Assembly: GCA_016125165.1 (NCBI GenBank)
Contig: WGMH01000003.1
Span: 744,001 to 808,000, forward strand
Source of the DNA: Alphaproteobacteria bacterium
GTDB taxonomy: Bacteria; Pseudomonadota; Alphaproteobacteria; Micropepsales; Micropepsaceae
DNA length: 64,000 bases
Direction: 5' to 3'
A program made the translations under genes and the position numbers. Position 1 is the first letter of the stretch, and every line of letters starts with the position of its first letter. The notes beneath the pieces are model-generated. The model was not told the DNA's origin. It worked only from the letters and a program-made list of their open reading frames with translations, and made no database searches. Shown here piece by piece: positions 31,035-40,646 of the stretch.

Positions 31035-33241
31035 TGGCGCTGCGCACGCGGGCCCTCCTTCTTGCCGCAACCGCCGCCGCACTCATTGCGGCGCCGTCTC
31101 ATGCTGCCAACAAGCTGGTGCCCAAGGGCGACGGCAACGTCCTGCTGCGCGCCGATGAAGTCGTCTACGACATCAACGCCTCCGAGGTGACCGCGCAGGG
31201 CAATGTCGAGGTCGATTACAACGGCCAGATTCTGATCGCACGGAAGGTCATCTACGATCAGAAGACCGACACGGTGAAAGCGGTGGGTGATGTCAGCGTC
31301 CTGACGCCCGATGGCAATGTCGCCTTTGCCAACGAAGTCACGCTCAAGGACCAGATGCGCGATGGCATTCTGGAGGGCTTCTCGGCCTATATCGGCGAGA
31401 ACGGACGGCTTGCTGCCGCCCATGCCACGCGCACCGGCGGCGTCAAGACGGTGGCCAGCCGTGCCGCCTACACGCCCTGCAAAATCTGCAATCAGCCCGG
31501 CCAGCGCACGCCGCTATGGCAGGTGAAGGCATACCGTGTCGTCTATGACCAGAACGAACACCGCATCCGCTTTCAGGATGCAATCCTCGAAGCCTTCGGC
31601 ATTCCCATCCTTTACACCCCTTACTTCAGCCTTGCCGATCCTTCGGTGAAACGGGAGACGGGCCTGCTGGCGCCATCACTTGGCTCGTCCAGTTCGCTCG
31701 GTCAGTTCATCCAGCTTCCTCTGTATGTGTCGCTCACGGACTCCCGCGACTTCACCATCGCGCCGACGATCACCACCGAAGGCGGCGAATTGCTGCGCGG
31801 CGAATACCGTGAGCGGTGGCAGAACGGCGGCATGTGGCTGCAACCGTCGATCGCCTACAATCCAAAGGGCGGTCTGGCGGGAACGCGCGATCAGACCTAT
31901 TCCTCCCTCTTCGGCTCCGGACGGGTCGGCATCACCGATACCTGGACGGCGGGCTACGACGTTCAGCTTTCTTCGAACGACACCTTCCTGAAGCGCTACG
32001 ACATCTCCACCGAAGACCGCCTGGTCAGCGATCTTTTCGTTGAAGGCATTCAGGATCGCAGTCGCTTCGCCATCAGTGGCTTCTATTTTCAGGGCCTGCG
32101 TTCCAGCGACAAGCCGAGCACGATCCCCTTCGTGCTGCCGATGATCGAGTACACTTACATCCCGCAGCGCAAACTGTTCGGTGGCCAGTTCCGTTTCGAC
32201 CTCAACACGCTTTCTCTGGAACGCAGTTTCGGGGCGGACAGCCAGCGCGTGAGTGCGGAGATCCACTATCGGCTTCCCTTCGTCACCGCCAACGGGCAAC
32301 TCATTTCCTTCATCGCCGACATGCGTGGTGATGCCTATCGCGTCTCCAACGACGATCCGGCGGCGCTCGACACGCTCGGCAAACTTTTGCCGATGAAGAC
32401 GCGCTACATCACGCGCGGGCTGCCTTATGCCACGCTGGAATGGCGATGGCCCTTCATCTCCGGAGCAAACGGCAATGCACTGGTGGTCGAGCCGATCATG
32501 CAATTGATCGCCGCACCCTATGGCGGCAATCCATCCGGAATTCCGAATGAGGATTCGGCGGATTTCGAACTCGATGAAACCGACATCTTCCGCAGTGATC
32601 GCCTGCCCGGCTACGACATCTGGGAGCCAGGACCGCGCGCCAATTTCGGTTTGCGCACCGAAGCCTATTTTTCAAAAGGCTCTGTGGAATTGCTGCTGGG
32701 CGAAAGCATCCGCCTGAAGCCGATCAAGCTGTTTCCGGTAAACTCCGGTCTCGACGGCAAGCGGTCCGATGTGGTGGGCCGCCTCACGATCAAATTCCCG
32801 CCGCATCTGAGCCTGACCCATCGCGTGGACATCGATCAGTCAAACGGCAGCATCCGCCGCAATGAAGTCTACCTCGACAGCACCTTCGGCCGATCTTCGC
32901 TGACCGTCAGTTACGTGCGCCTGAACCAGAAGACATTGACGCTGGGCCTTAATCCTCGTGAAGAGGTTAATGGCGAGGCAGTGGCCGGTATCACCGATCA
33001 CTGGTCCCTGTTCGCGGGCGCGCGCCGCGATCTGGAGAAGGACCAGATGCTCGATACCGAATATGGCATCGGCTATGACGATGAATGCCTGAGGTTTTCC
33101 GTGTCCTATCTGCGTAAATTCACGCGTGACCGCGACGTGCCGCCCTCCACCTCCATCCTCTTCCGGATCAAGCTGAAAACCGACGACAAGCCCGATACGC
33201 CCTCCGATCTGTTCCCCCGCCACATTTTCACCACGCCTTGA
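31034..33241 (+). CDS. lptD: LPS-assembly outer-membrane protein LptD
   Basis: A 735-aa protein with a Sec signal peptide (cleavage about residue 24, A-P-S-H-A). A periplasmic OstA/LptA-like domain (about 30-140) follows, then a large beta-barrel that inserts LPS into the outer leaflet. C-K-I-C residues near 160 may take part in the disulfides LptD needs, with another Cys near the end. The start shares one base with the lptG stop (TGATG). Confidence 0.95.
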   Translation: MALRTRALLLAATAAALIAAPSHAANKLVPKGDGNVLLRADEVVYDINASEVTAQGNVEVDYNGQILIARKVIYDQKTDTVKAVGDVSVLTPDGNVAFANEVTLKDQMRDGILEGFSAYIGENGRLAAAHATRTGGVKTVASRAAYTPCKICNQPGQRTPLWQVKAYRVVYDQNEHRIRFQDAILEAFGIPILYTPYFSLADPSVKRETGLLAPSLGSSSSLGQFIQLPLYVSLTDSRDFTIAPTITTEGGELLRGEYRERWQNGGMWLQPSIAYNPKGGLAGTRDQTYSSLFGSGRVGITDTWTAGYDVQLSSNDTFLKRYDISTEDRLVSDLFVEGIQDRSRFAISGFYFQGLRSSDKPSTIPFVLPMIEYTYIPQRKLFGGQFRFDLNTLSLERSFGADSQRVSAEIHYRLPFVTANGQLISFIADMRGDAYRVSNDDPAALDTLGKLLPMKTRYITRGLPYATLEWRWPFISGANGNALVVEPIMQLIAAPYGGNPSGIPNEDSADFELDETDIFRSDRLPGYDIWEPGPRANFGLRTEAYFSKGSVELLLGESIRLKPIKLFPVNSGLDGKRSDVVGRLTIKFPPHLSLTHRVDIDQSNGSIRRNEVYLDSTFGRSSLTVSYVRLNQKTLTLGLNPREEVNGEAVAGITDHWSLFAGARRDLEKDQMLDTEYGIGYDDECLRFSVSYLRKFTRDRDVPPSTSILFRIKLKTDDKPDTPSDLFPRHIFTTP

Positions 33242-33344
33242 ATCCACAAGGATTTTGCTTATTCTCGCGGCCAAGCGGAGCCCACGCTGGACGGGGACGC
33301 GGGCGGCCCAAAAACCGAAGTGCAAACAGGCAAAGACCAGTCCC

Positions 33345-34742
33345 TTGAACGCAAAACATCGCATGACAGCCACGGCTGGCGCCCTTGTTGCGGCTCTGGC
33401 ATTCGCGTTTGGAACCGCTGCTCCGGCGGCGACCGAGACGCCCGAACAGACCAAGACCGCCACAACCGAGACGGCGAAAACCAAGGGCAAAGTGGACGAG
33501 ACCGTAACGGTCGTGAATCACGCCGACGGCGTCGCGGCAATTGTGAACGATTCCGTCATCTCCGATTACGATCTGCGCCAGCGCATGGCGCTCTTCATGG
33601 CCACGTCAGGCATCAAGCCGACCGAGGACATGATGAAGAAGGTGCGCGATCAGGTTCTGGAGCAGCTTGAAGACGAACGCCTGCAGCTTCTGGAAGCGCA
33701 GAAGAAGAACGTCACGGTATCAAGCTCCGAAGTCGACAAGGCCATCGAGAACATCACTTCCGAAAACGGCCTCGACAAGAAGAAGCTCGAAGCGATCCTG
33801 GGTGATGCAGGCGTTCATATGGCCACGCTGCGCGCGCAAATCGCGGCCCAGATTGCGTGGAGCAAGCTCGTGCAAAGCGAGTATGGCGACCGCGTGGACA
33901 TCTCGCCCGAGGATGTGGATTCCGAAATGCGCCGCATCAACGAAGGCGCCGACAAGCCGCATTTCCGTGTCGCGGAAATCTTCCTGCAGGTGGACAACCC
34001 GGAAGACGACGACAAGATTCGCAAGAAGATGGACGACATCGAGGAGCAGCTTCGCCTAGGCGCCCCCTTCAATGCCGTTGCCCGGCAGTTGAGCCAGCAC
34101 CCGACCGCCGCACAGGGCGGCGATCTTGGCCTCGTGACCGAGGGCCAGCTTCTGCCGGAACTGAATACCCAACTGATGAAGATGCACACCGGCGAAGTCT
34201 CGCAGCCGATCCGTGCGGCCGGGGGATATTACATCCTCTTCGTGCGTCAGCGTTTTGAGCCACAGGGAACAGTGGCGAAAGTCGAGGCGCCCGCGCCCGC
34301 GACGCCACCGGGAACATTGCCGCTGGCACGCGTTCTTTTGCCCATCGGCGCCAAGCCGCCGGCGGCGCTGCGTGACAACGCGCTGCAGGCCGCAGGCATG
34401 CTTCGCCAGCATTTCAACGGTTGCGAAAAGCTCGGGGAAATCGTGGCCCAGATGAAGGGTGCGGTTTACATGAACCTCGGCGTGATGCGTCTCACGGACC
34501 TCAGCGGCGAAATGCAGACGGCGCTCAAGTCCACACAGTCCGGTGAATCGACGCAGCCCTTCCTGTCAGCCGCGGGCGTGGAAATCATCGTTCGCTGCGA
34601 CAAGGCCGCACCAAAGATCACAACCTGGACGCCGCCGACGCGCGACGAAATTCAGCGTCAGCTTTTCGAAGAGCAGATCGGCGTGCTGGCGCGGCGGTAT
34701 ATGCGCGATCTGCGGCGCAATGCCGATGTCCAAGTTCGCTGA
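33345..34742 (+). CDS. surA: SurA-like periplasmic peptidyl-prolyl isomerase/chaperone
   Basis: A protein of about 465 aa that escorts outer-membrane proteins. Parts: signal peptide, an N-terminal SurA region (A-A-I-V-N-D-S-V-I-S-D-Y-D-L), one good parvulin domain (about residues 210-305, with Q-G-G-D-L-G), and a weaker second region. Start is uncertain. TTG 33345 gives a signal peptide with a positive n-region (N-A-K-H-R-M), while ATG 33363 would leave it uncharged, so TTG is preferred. It follows lptD, which encodes a client of SurA, and overlaps pdxA by 17 bp. Confidence 0.9.
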   Translation: MNAKHRMTATAGALVAALAFAFGTAAPAATETPEQTKTATTETAKTKGKVDETVTVVNHADGVAAIVNDSVISDYDLRQRMALFMATSGIKPTEDMMKKVRDQVLEQLEDERLQLLEAQKKNVTVSSSEVDKAIENITSENGLDKKKLEAILGDAGVHMATLRAQIAAQIAWSKLVQSEYGDRVDISPEDVDSEMRRINEGADKPHFRVAEIFLQVDNPEDDDKIRKKMDDIEEQLRLGAPFNAVARQLSQHPTAAQGGDLGLVTEGQLLPELNTQLMKMHTGEVSQPIRAAGGYYILFVRQRFEPQGTVAKVEAPAPATPPGTLPLARVLLPIGAKPPAALRDNALQAAGMLRQHFNGCEKLGEIVAQMKGAVYMNLGVMRLTDLSGEMQTALKSTQSGESTQPFLSAAGVEIIVRCDKAAPKITTWTPPTRDEIQRQLFEEQIGVLARRYMRDLRRNADVQVR

Positions 34743-35691
34743 TCCGAAACCGGCGGAACACGCACCGATTCTCATCACGATGGGCGATCCTTCCGGCGTC
34801 GGTCCGGAAGTCGCCGTGGCTGCGTTCGATAAGCTCGGCGGCAAGTCGGGCGATCGTCCGCTGAAACTTGTGGGCAGTGCCGATGTGTTTCGCGCGTGCG
34901 GCTCCATTCCCGGCGACGCACTTGTCGATACCGGCCTTTCGGCAAAGCGCACACCCGGACGCACCGATCCGAAAAACGCGAAAGCCGTGAGCGGCGCCAT
35001 TGAATATGCCGTTGGTGAAGCGATGGCAGGACGTGCGGCAAGCATCGTCACCGCGCCGATCAACAAAGCGATGATGCTGGCTGGCGGCTTCCAATTCCCC
35101 GGCCACACGGAATATCTGGAACACCTAACCAACGCTCCGCGCGCGGTGATGATGCTGGCCGGCGCCGGGCTGCGCGTCGTGCCCTATACCATTCATATTC
35201 CGCTCAAGGACGTGCCCCCGCTCCTCACCGTTGATGGCATTGTTGAGACCGGAACCATCATCATCGAAGCCCTGCGCCGCGACTTCGGAATCGCTGCCCC
35301 ACGCCTTGCCGTCGCCGGTCTCAACCCTCATGCCGGTGAAGATGGCGAAATCGGTACCGAGGAACAGTCCATCATCCGGCCCGCTGTTGAAGCCCTCGAG
35401 GCGCGCGGCGCAAATGTCATCGGACCTCTTCCCGCCGACACGATGTTCCACGCCGAAGCGCGCGCGAAATACGACGCGGCACTGTGCATGTATCACGATC
35501 AGGCACTGATTCCGCTCAAGACACTCGCGTTCTGGGATGGTGTGAACGTTACGCTCGGCCTTCCCATCATCCGCACCTCGCCCGATCATGGCACTGCGCT
35601 CGACATTGCCGGACAGGGCAAGGCCGATGCGCGCAGCATGATCGCCGCCATCGAACTTGCCGCACAGATGGCCAATGCCCGATTCCGCTGA
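34726..35691 (+). CDS. pdxA: 4-hydroxythreonine-4-phosphate dehydrogenase
   Basis: A 321-aa NAD-dependent enzyme of the DXP-dependent pyridoxal phosphate route. It opens with [12 protein letters not shown]. Metal-binding histidines are in F-P-G-H-T-E-Y and A-L-C-M-Y-H-D-Q, and the T-S-P-D-H-G-T-A end segment is present. ATG 34726 overlaps surA by 17 bp, and the 3' end overlaps rsmA by 17 bp: the conserved surA-pdxA-rsmA arrangement. Confidence 0.97.
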   Translation: MSKFADPKPAEHAPILITMGDPSGVGPEVAVAAFDKLGGKSGDRPLKLVGSADVFRACGSIPGDALVDTGLSAKRTPGRTDPKNAKAVSGAIEYAVGEAMAGRAASIVTAPINKAMMLAGGFQFPGHTEYLEHLTNAPRAVMMLAGAGLRVVPYTIHIPLKDVPPLLTVDGIVETGTIIIEALRRDFGIAAPRLAVAGLNPHAGEDGEIGTEEQSIIRPAVEALEARGANVIGPLPADTMFHAEARAKYDAALCMYHDQALIPLKTLAFWDGVNVTLGLPIIRTSPDHGTALDIAGQGKADARSMIAAIELAAQMANARFR

Positions 35692-36532
35692 TCCATTACC
35701 GCCGCTCCGCGATGTGATCGCGCGCTACGATCTGGCGGCGAAGAAATCGCTCGGCCAGAATTTCCTTCTCGATCTCAATCTCACCCGCAAGATCGCGCGG
35801 GCGGCGGGCGCAAACGATGGCGGCACATTCTACGAAGTGGGCCCCGGCCCCGGCGGGCTGACGCGCGCGCTGCTGGCGGAAGGCGCATCGCGTGTGATTG
35901 CGGTGGAGCGCGATGAACGCTGCCTGCCCGCGCTGGAGGACATTGCACGCGCCTATCCAGGCCGCCTCGACATTCTCAATGAAGATGCGCTGGCCATCGA
36001 TGAGAGCACTCTTTTCACGGGACCGGTGCGCATCGCGGCCAACCTTCCCTACAACATCGGCAGTTCATTGCTGGTGAACTGGCTCGCCGAAGATGGCTGG
36101 CCACCTTTCTGGCTCAGCATGACGCTGATGTTCCAGCGCGAGGTGGCGGAGCGGCTGGTGGCGCAACCGGGAACCAAGGCCTATGGGCGGCTCTCCGTGC
36201 TCACACAATGGCGCAGCAAGGCGAAGATACTTTTCGATGTCGGTCCCAAGGCGTTCACGCCACCGCCGAAAGTCACCTCTGCCGTGGTCCGCATCGACCC
36301 GCTGCCTGAGCCTGTCGCGCCCGCGCGCCTTTGCGATCTCGAAAAAGTGACAGCCGCCGCCTTTGGCCAGCGGCGCAAGATGCTGCGGCAATCGCTGAAA
36401 ACCCTCGACGCCGATGCGGAAGGCCTGATCGCCGCCGCCGGGCTCGACCCCACGCTCCGGGCTGAGCGGCTTTCCGTCGCGGCGTTTGCGGCGCTTGCGC
36501 GCGCCTTCCGTGAACGCTGCGAGAACCGTTGA
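35675..36532 (+). CDS. rsmA: 16S rRNA (adenine-1518/1519-N6) dimethyltransferase
   Basis: A 285-aa KsgA-type enzyme that dimethylates two adenosines in helix 45 of 16S rRNA. SAM motif [10 protein letters not shown]; preceded by [10 protein letters not shown]; catalytic N-L-P-Y-N-I. The [12 protein letters not shown] start region suits alphaproteobacterial orthologues. Last gene of the lptF operon. Its loss usually gives kasugamycin resistance (known of the family). Confidence 0.97.
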   Translation: MPDSADPLPPLRDVIARYDLAAKKSLGQNFLLDLNLTRKIARAAGANDGGTFYEVGPGPGGLTRALLAEGASRVIAVERDERCLPALEDIARAYPGRLDILNEDALAIDESTLFTGPVRIAANLPYNIGSSLLVNWLAEDGWPPFWLSMTLMFQREVAERLVAQPGTKAYGRLSVLTQWRSKAKILFDVGPKAFTPPPKVTSAVVRIDPLPEPVAPARLCDLEKVTAAAFGQRRKMLRQSLKTLDADAEGLIAAAGLDPTLRAERLSVAAFAALARAFRERCENR

Positions 36533-36589
36533 GCCGCCGCCGTTTCCCATGCCAGACTGACAAAAGATCATAACAACCGGGAGAGAAAC

Positions 36590-37660
36590 ATGCTGAGCCT
36601 GGCCGTCACCGAATTTGGCAAGCCGCTTCAGGCCATCGAAACGCCGACGCCGACGCCACAGGGCACGGAAGTGCTGCTGAAAGTGCATAATGCCGGCGTC
36701 TGCCATTCGGACGTGCATATCCATGACGGCTATTTCGATCTCGGCGGCGGCAACAAGCTTCCGATGGCGAACATCAAGCTGCCGCACACGCTCGGCCACG
36801 AGATCGAAGGCGAAGTGATCGCCGTCGGCCCCGAAGTGAAAGACATCAAGATCGGCGCGCGCTACGCCGCGTTTCCATGGATTGGCTGTGGCAAGTGCCC
36901 CTCGTGCCTGCGCGGCGAAGAGAACATCTGTGTCGGCGGCCCGCGCCAGCTCGGCTGCTCCAACGGCTGCCCCGGCGGCTATGCCACGCACTGCATGGTT
37001 CCGCATCCGCGCTACCTCATTGATTACGGCAAGACTGATCCCGCGCTGGGCGCGGCCTATATGTGCTCCGGCGTCACCGCCTATGCCGCCATGAAAAAGG
37101 TCGGCGAGCTTGGCCCGAACGATCAGGTGCTCGTGCTCGGCTGCGGCGGCGTCGGCATGATGGGCGTGCAATTCGCCAAGGCTATGTTCGCCCAAAATAG
37201 AAAAGATTGGGGCCCGCTCGCTGCGGATATCATTGATGGCCATCTGGAAGCGGCAAAGAAGGCTGGCGCCAGCAAGACCTACAACACCAAAGACCCCGAA
37301 GCGGCCAAGCAGCTGATGGCCGATACCGGCGGCGGCGCTTACGCTGTTGTCGATTTTGTCGGCTCCGAAAAAACCTTTGCGTTTGCGAGCCAGACGGTGC
37401 GCCGGGGTGGGAAGATCATCATTGTCGGCCTCTTCGGCGGCGCGATGCAGATGCCGCTGCCCATGTTCCCGTTCCGCACGATTTCGATCGGCGGCTCGAT
37501 GGTGGGCTCGCTCACCGACACGCAGGAGATGATGAAGCTTGTGCGCGAAGGCAAGGTGGACCCCATCCCCTACACCAAGCGCCCGCTGTCCGAAGCCAAT
37601 TCGGCGCTGGAAGATCTCGTTGCCGGCAAGGTCACGGGCCGCGTGATCCTGACGCCGTGA
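36590..37660 (+). CDS. Zinc-dependent alcohol dehydrogenase (MDR family)
   Basis: A 356-aa medium-chain dehydrogenase. Catalytic zinc ligands are in V-C-H-S-D-V-H (Cys38) and G-H-E. The structural zinc loop has four cysteines (C-G-K-C-P-S-C-L-R-G-E-E-N-I-C), and the Rossmann motif is G-C-G-G-V-G-M-M-G. GGGAGAG precedes ATG 36590. The substrate is not readable; the neighbouring amidohydrolase may be co-expressed (73-bp gap). Confidence 0.9.
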   Translation: MLSLAVTEFGKPLQAIETPTPTPQGTEVLLKVHNAGVCHSDVHIHDGYFDLGGGNKLPMANIKLPHTLGHEIEGEVIAVGPEVKDIKIGARYAAFPWIGCGKCPSCLRGEENICVGGPRQLGCSNGCPGGYATHCMVPHPRYLIDYGKTDPALGAAYMCSGVTAYAAMKKVGELGPNDQVLVLGCGGVGMMGVQFAKAMFAQNRKDWGPLAADIIDGHLEAAKKAGASKTYNTKDPEAAKQLMADTGGGAYAVVDFVGSEKTFAFASQTVRRGGKIIIVGLFGGAMQMPLPMFPFRTISIGGSMVGSLTDTQEMMKLVREGKVDPIPYTKRPLSEANSALEDLVAGKVTGRVILTP

Positions 37661-37669
37661 ATTTGCGCC

Positions 37670-37720
37670 TGTCATCCCCGGCCGAGTGCCGCAAGACGGC
37701 GCGAGGAGAAGGGGATGACA
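37670..37720. repeat. Inverted repeat between ADH and amidohydrolase genes
   Basis: Ten-base arms TGTCATCCCC (37670-37679) and GGGGATGACA (37711-37720) enclose 31 nt. The arms have the look of dispersed GTCATCCCC-type palindromes seen in many alphaproteobacterial intergenic spaces. It sits 14 bp before an ATG, so it could also affect expression of the amidohydrolase. Confidence 0.55.
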
Positions 37721-37733
37721 ACGAGGTGATGCA

Positions 37734-38780
37734 ATGCCCGAACACATCCTCGAACCCGATCTTCCGATCGTCGATCCGCATCATCATTTGTGGGACCGGC
37801 CGACCGATATCCTGAAAAACCTGCCGCACTCCGATCACGGCTTCATGGATATCATCCGCAACATCCCGCGCTATCTGCTGGATGAGTTGCTGGCCGATCT
37901 TCGAAGCGGCCACAACATTCGCGCCACCGTCTATATGGAATGCGGCGCCATGTACCGCGCCGACGGGCCGGAGCCCTTGCGCAGTGTCGGCGAGACCGAA
38001 TTTGTGAACGGCGTCGCCGCGATGACGGCGAGCGGACTTTATGGCGGTGTGCGCGCGTGCCTTGGCATTGTGGGGCACACCGATCTTCGCCAATCGCCGG
38101 ATGTTGTCGAAGATGTGCTGCGTTCGCATATCGCGGCGGGTCACGGACGCTTCCGCGGCATTCGCCAAAGCTGTTCCTGGGATGCGGACCCGAATGTGCT
38201 TGGGCCGCTGCATGGGCGCGTGCCCGAAGGGCTTTATCGCGATCCGAAATTCCGCGAAGGTTTCAAGGTCCTGCACAAACTCGGCCTTTCCTTCGATGCG
38301 TGGCAGCTTGAACCGCAACTGCCCGATGTGATCGATCTGGCGCGCGCATTCCCCGAAACCACAATCGTTCTCGACCATGTGGGCACGCCGCTTGGCGTCG
38401 GCGCGTACAAAGGCAAGCGCGATGATCGCTATGGCGCGTGGAAGGAAAGCATCCTCTCGCTGTCCAAATGTCAGAACGTGGTGGTGAAGCTGGGCGGATT
38501 GCCCATGCCGTTCCTCGGATTCCGCGAGCGCATGGCGGGACCGGACGAAACCTCCCAATCCCTTGCCGCGATGTGGAAGCCCTATATCGAGCCCTGCATC
38601 GAAGCCTTCGGCGCCAAGCGCTGCATGTTCGAAAGCAATTTCCCGGTGGACCGCTTCGGCGCGACCTACGATGCGCTCTGGAATGCGTTCAAGCGTATTG
38701 CATCGGGCGCATCGGCGGACGACAAGACGGCGCTCTTCTCCGGAACGGCGGCGCGGGTTTACCGGCTGCATATCGCGTAA
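37734..38780 (+). CDS. Amidohydrolase_2 family metal-dependent hydrolase (TIM barrel)
   Basis: A 348-aa COG3618-type enzyme. The metal-binding motif I-V-D-P-H-H-H-L-W-D lies at residues 13-22. Also seen: V-Y-M-E-C-G-A-M-Y, F-R-G-I-R-Q-S, I-V-L-D-H-V-G-T-P and M-F-E-S-N-F-P-V-D near the end, all family markers (lactonase/decarboxylase group). Substrate unknown. GAGG lies eight bases before ATG. Convergent with the SemiSWEET gene, 17 bp apart. Confidence 0.87.
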   Translation: MPEHILEPDLPIVDPHHHLWDRPTDILKNLPHSDHGFMDIIRNIPRYLLDELLADLRSGHNIRATVYMECGAMYRADGPEPLRSVGETEFVNGVAAMTASGLYGGVRACLGIVGHTDLRQSPDVVEDVLRSHIAAGHGRFRGIRQSCSWDADPNVLGPLHGRVPEGLYRDPKFREGFKVLHKLGLSFDAWQLEPQLPDVIDLARAFPETTIVLDHVGTPLGVGAYKGKRDDRYGAWKESILSLSKCQNVVVKLGGLPMPFLGFRERMAGPDETSQSLAAMWKPYIEPCIEAFGAKRCMFESNFPVDRFGATYDALWNAFKRIASGASADDKTALFSGTAARVYRLHIA

Positions 38781-38797
38781 CGTCGACTGTTTCGACG

Positions 38798-39106
38798 CTA
38801 CGGTTCTATCGCCTTTTCGATCGTTTCGCTCACCGCGTCCTTCTTGCGCTGGGGCAGCAGCTTCATCGTGAGGATGAAACCCGAAAGAAGCAGGCAGATA
38901 CTGTTTGCGGCAATCAGCGGCCATTTGCCGAGCGCAATGCCATAGGCGGTCCAGAGCGCGAATCCCGTGACGGTGAGGACATACATGCGGGCCGAGATAT
39001 CGGCGGTGTGACGGGACACGACCACCTTCCACGCCTGCGGCGCGAAGCTCAATGTCGAGCATAGTGCGGCCAGCGTTCCGACAACGGTGATCCAGTCGAG
39101 GTTCAT
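38798..39106 (-). CDS. SemiSWEET-type sugar transporter (PQ-loop)
   Basis: A 102-aa protein with three TM helices, the size of a bacterial SemiSWEET half-transporter, which dimerises to move sugars. Helix 1 carries the P-Q motif in S-F-A-P-Q-A-W-K-V; helix 2 has G-F-A-L-W-T-A-Y-G and helix 3 A-N-S-I-C-L-L-L-S-G, with the conserved Trp and Asn. Last gene of the long minus-strand fab-mltG-gmk run, 8 bp after gmk. Confidence 0.85.
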   Translation of the reverse strand: MNLDWITVVGTLAALCSTLSFAPQAWKVVVSRHTADISARMYVLTVTGFALWTAYGIALGKWPLIAANSICLLLSGFILTMKLLPQRKKDAVSETIEKAIEP

Positions 39107-39114
39107 GCCCGCCG

Positions 39115-39753
39115 TCAGCCCTCGGTCAGCTGCGCCACGAACTCACTGATGCCAATGAGGCGCGTGCGGCGCGCACGCTCCGCACCCAGGATCTGTTCGA
39201 TCTGGCTGAGCGCGTGCACCACATTGCTGTTCAGCACGACGTAATCATATTCCGGCCAGTGACTGATTTCGCCGTTCGCCTTGGCCATGCGCTGCTGGAT
39301 CGTGTCTTCGGAATCCTGTGCCCGGCTGCGCAGGCGGCGCTCCAGTTCCTCGCGCGACGGCGGCAGCACGAAAATGGAAACCACATCTTCGCGCGCCTGT
39401 TCCTTCAATTGCTGCGTCCCCTGCCAGTCGATGTCGAAGAGCACATCCCTGCCTGCTGCGAGCGCATCCATCACCGGCTTCTTCGGCGTGCCATACCGGT
39501 TGCCGAACACGGTGGCGTGTTCCAGAAACGCGCCATCCTTCGCCATGGTTTCAAATTTCGGCGCATCCACGAAGAAATAGTCCTGACCGTCCACCTCATT
39601 GGGGCGCATGGCGCGGGTGGTGGCGGAAACCGACATGGTGATGTTGGAATCGGTTTCGAGCAGCCGCCGCGACAGCGTGGTCTTGCCAGCGCCCGAGGGC
39701 GAGGAGAGCACCAGCATCAGGCCGCGCCGCTTGATCCCCTCTGTCATCGTCAT
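39115..39753 (-). CDS. gmk: Guanylate kinase
   Basis: A 212-aa kinase converting GMP to GDP. P-loop S-S-P-S-G-A-G-K-T-T; GMP-binding S-x-T-T-R-A-M-R-P-N-E-V-D-G-Q-D-Y. ATG 39753 overlaps the yicC stop (ATGA); an ATG two codons later is also possible. The yicC-gmk pair is widespread. Confidence 0.97.
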   Translation of the reverse strand: MTMTEGIKRRGLMLVLSSPSGAGKTTLSRRLLETDSNITMSVSATTRAMRPNEVDGQDYFFVDAPKFETMAKDGAFLEHATVFGNRYGTPKKPVMDALAAGRDVLFDIDWQGTQQLKEQAREDVVSIFVLPPSREELERRLRSRAQDSEDTIQQRMAKANGEISHWPEYDYVVLNSNVVHALSQIEQILGAERARRTRLIGISEFVAQLTEG

Positions 39754-40637
39754 TCCACGTTCTGCGCCTGCTCGCGGAACTGGTCGATCGCGGCCTTCAG
39801 CGCCAGTCCCGTGCGTGTCAGCGCGATGTCGGAGGATTTGGAGCAAAGCGTGTTGGCTTCGCGGTTGAATTCCTGTGCGAGGAAATCGAGCTTGCGCCCG
39901 ATGGCATCGCCGGAATCGATCATGCGGCGCGCCTCCTCCACATGGGCGGCGAGGCGATCCAGTTCTTCGCGCACATCGGCCTTGGCGGCGAGCAGCGCGA
40001 TTTCCTGCGCCAGCCGCTCTTCGGAGACGCTGGTGCCCTTGATGACGTCAGCGATCTGCTGGGTCAGCCGTTCGCGCAAGGCGGCGGGCTGGGTTGCGGC
40101 CAGTCTGCCGGCTTCCTGTGTGAGCTTTTCGATTTCGGAAATCTGATCTTTCAGCACCACAGTCAGCTTGGTGCCTTCGATCTTGCGTGCCTTTCTCAGC
40201 GCATCAAAGGCCGAGGCCAGGCTGTCGAGTATAGCCGCGTCACGCGCGGCGCGTTCCTCGGAATCGGCGACGGCGGCTTCTTCCTGAACGATCACGCCCT
40301 TCAGCGCGAGGATGCCGTCCGCTGTTGCCGGTTTCAGGTTCGCGTCGCGCTCGATCTCCTTGGCAATGCGGATGGCGGCGGCAAGCGCGGCGGGATCGAC
40401 GCGCAATCCGCGGGCATTTTCCTGCGGCTCCAATGTCAATGTCGCCTGCAGGCTGCCGCGCTTGAAGCGTTCGGCGGCCAGCGTGCGCGCGGGCAATTCG
40501 ATGCCATCGAAACCGGGCGGCGTGCGCAGGCGCAGATCCAGCCCTTTGCCGTTCACGCTCTTCACTTCCCAGCGCCAGCGCAACGTGCTTTGCGCGCCGT
40601 GGTTTTCGGCGAAGCCGGTCATGCTTGTGAGACTCAT
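39750..40637 (-). CDS. YicC/YloC family endoribonuclease
   Basis: A 295-aa protein opening S-L-T-S-M-T-G-F-A and ending in the conserved C-terminal domain (D-F-L-x-Q-E-F-N-R-E-A-N-T-L-x-S-K-S). Family members are stress-related endoribonucleases. Starts 9 bp after the mltG stop; translationally coupled to gmk. Confidence 0.93.
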   Translation of the reverse strand: MSLTSMTGFAENHGAQSTLRWRWEVKSVNGKGLDLRLRTPPGFDGIELPARTLAAERFKRGSLQATLTLEPQENARGLRVDPAALAAAIRIAKEIERDANLKPATADGILALKGVIVQEEAAVADSEERAARDAAILDSLASAFDALRKARKIEGTKLTVVLKDQISEIEKLTQEAGRLAATQPAALRERLTQQIADVIKGTSVSEERLAQEIALLAAKADVREELDRLAAHVEEARRMIDSGDAIGRKLDFLAQEFNREANTLCSKSSDIALTRTGLALKAAIDQFREQAQNVE

Positions 40638-40646
40638 GACGGAAGT

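Noticed and set aside
36065-37747. 560-codon open frame antisense to rsmA and the alcohol dehydrogenase
   Set aside because: Both sense genes have intact family motifs; the antisense product has none.
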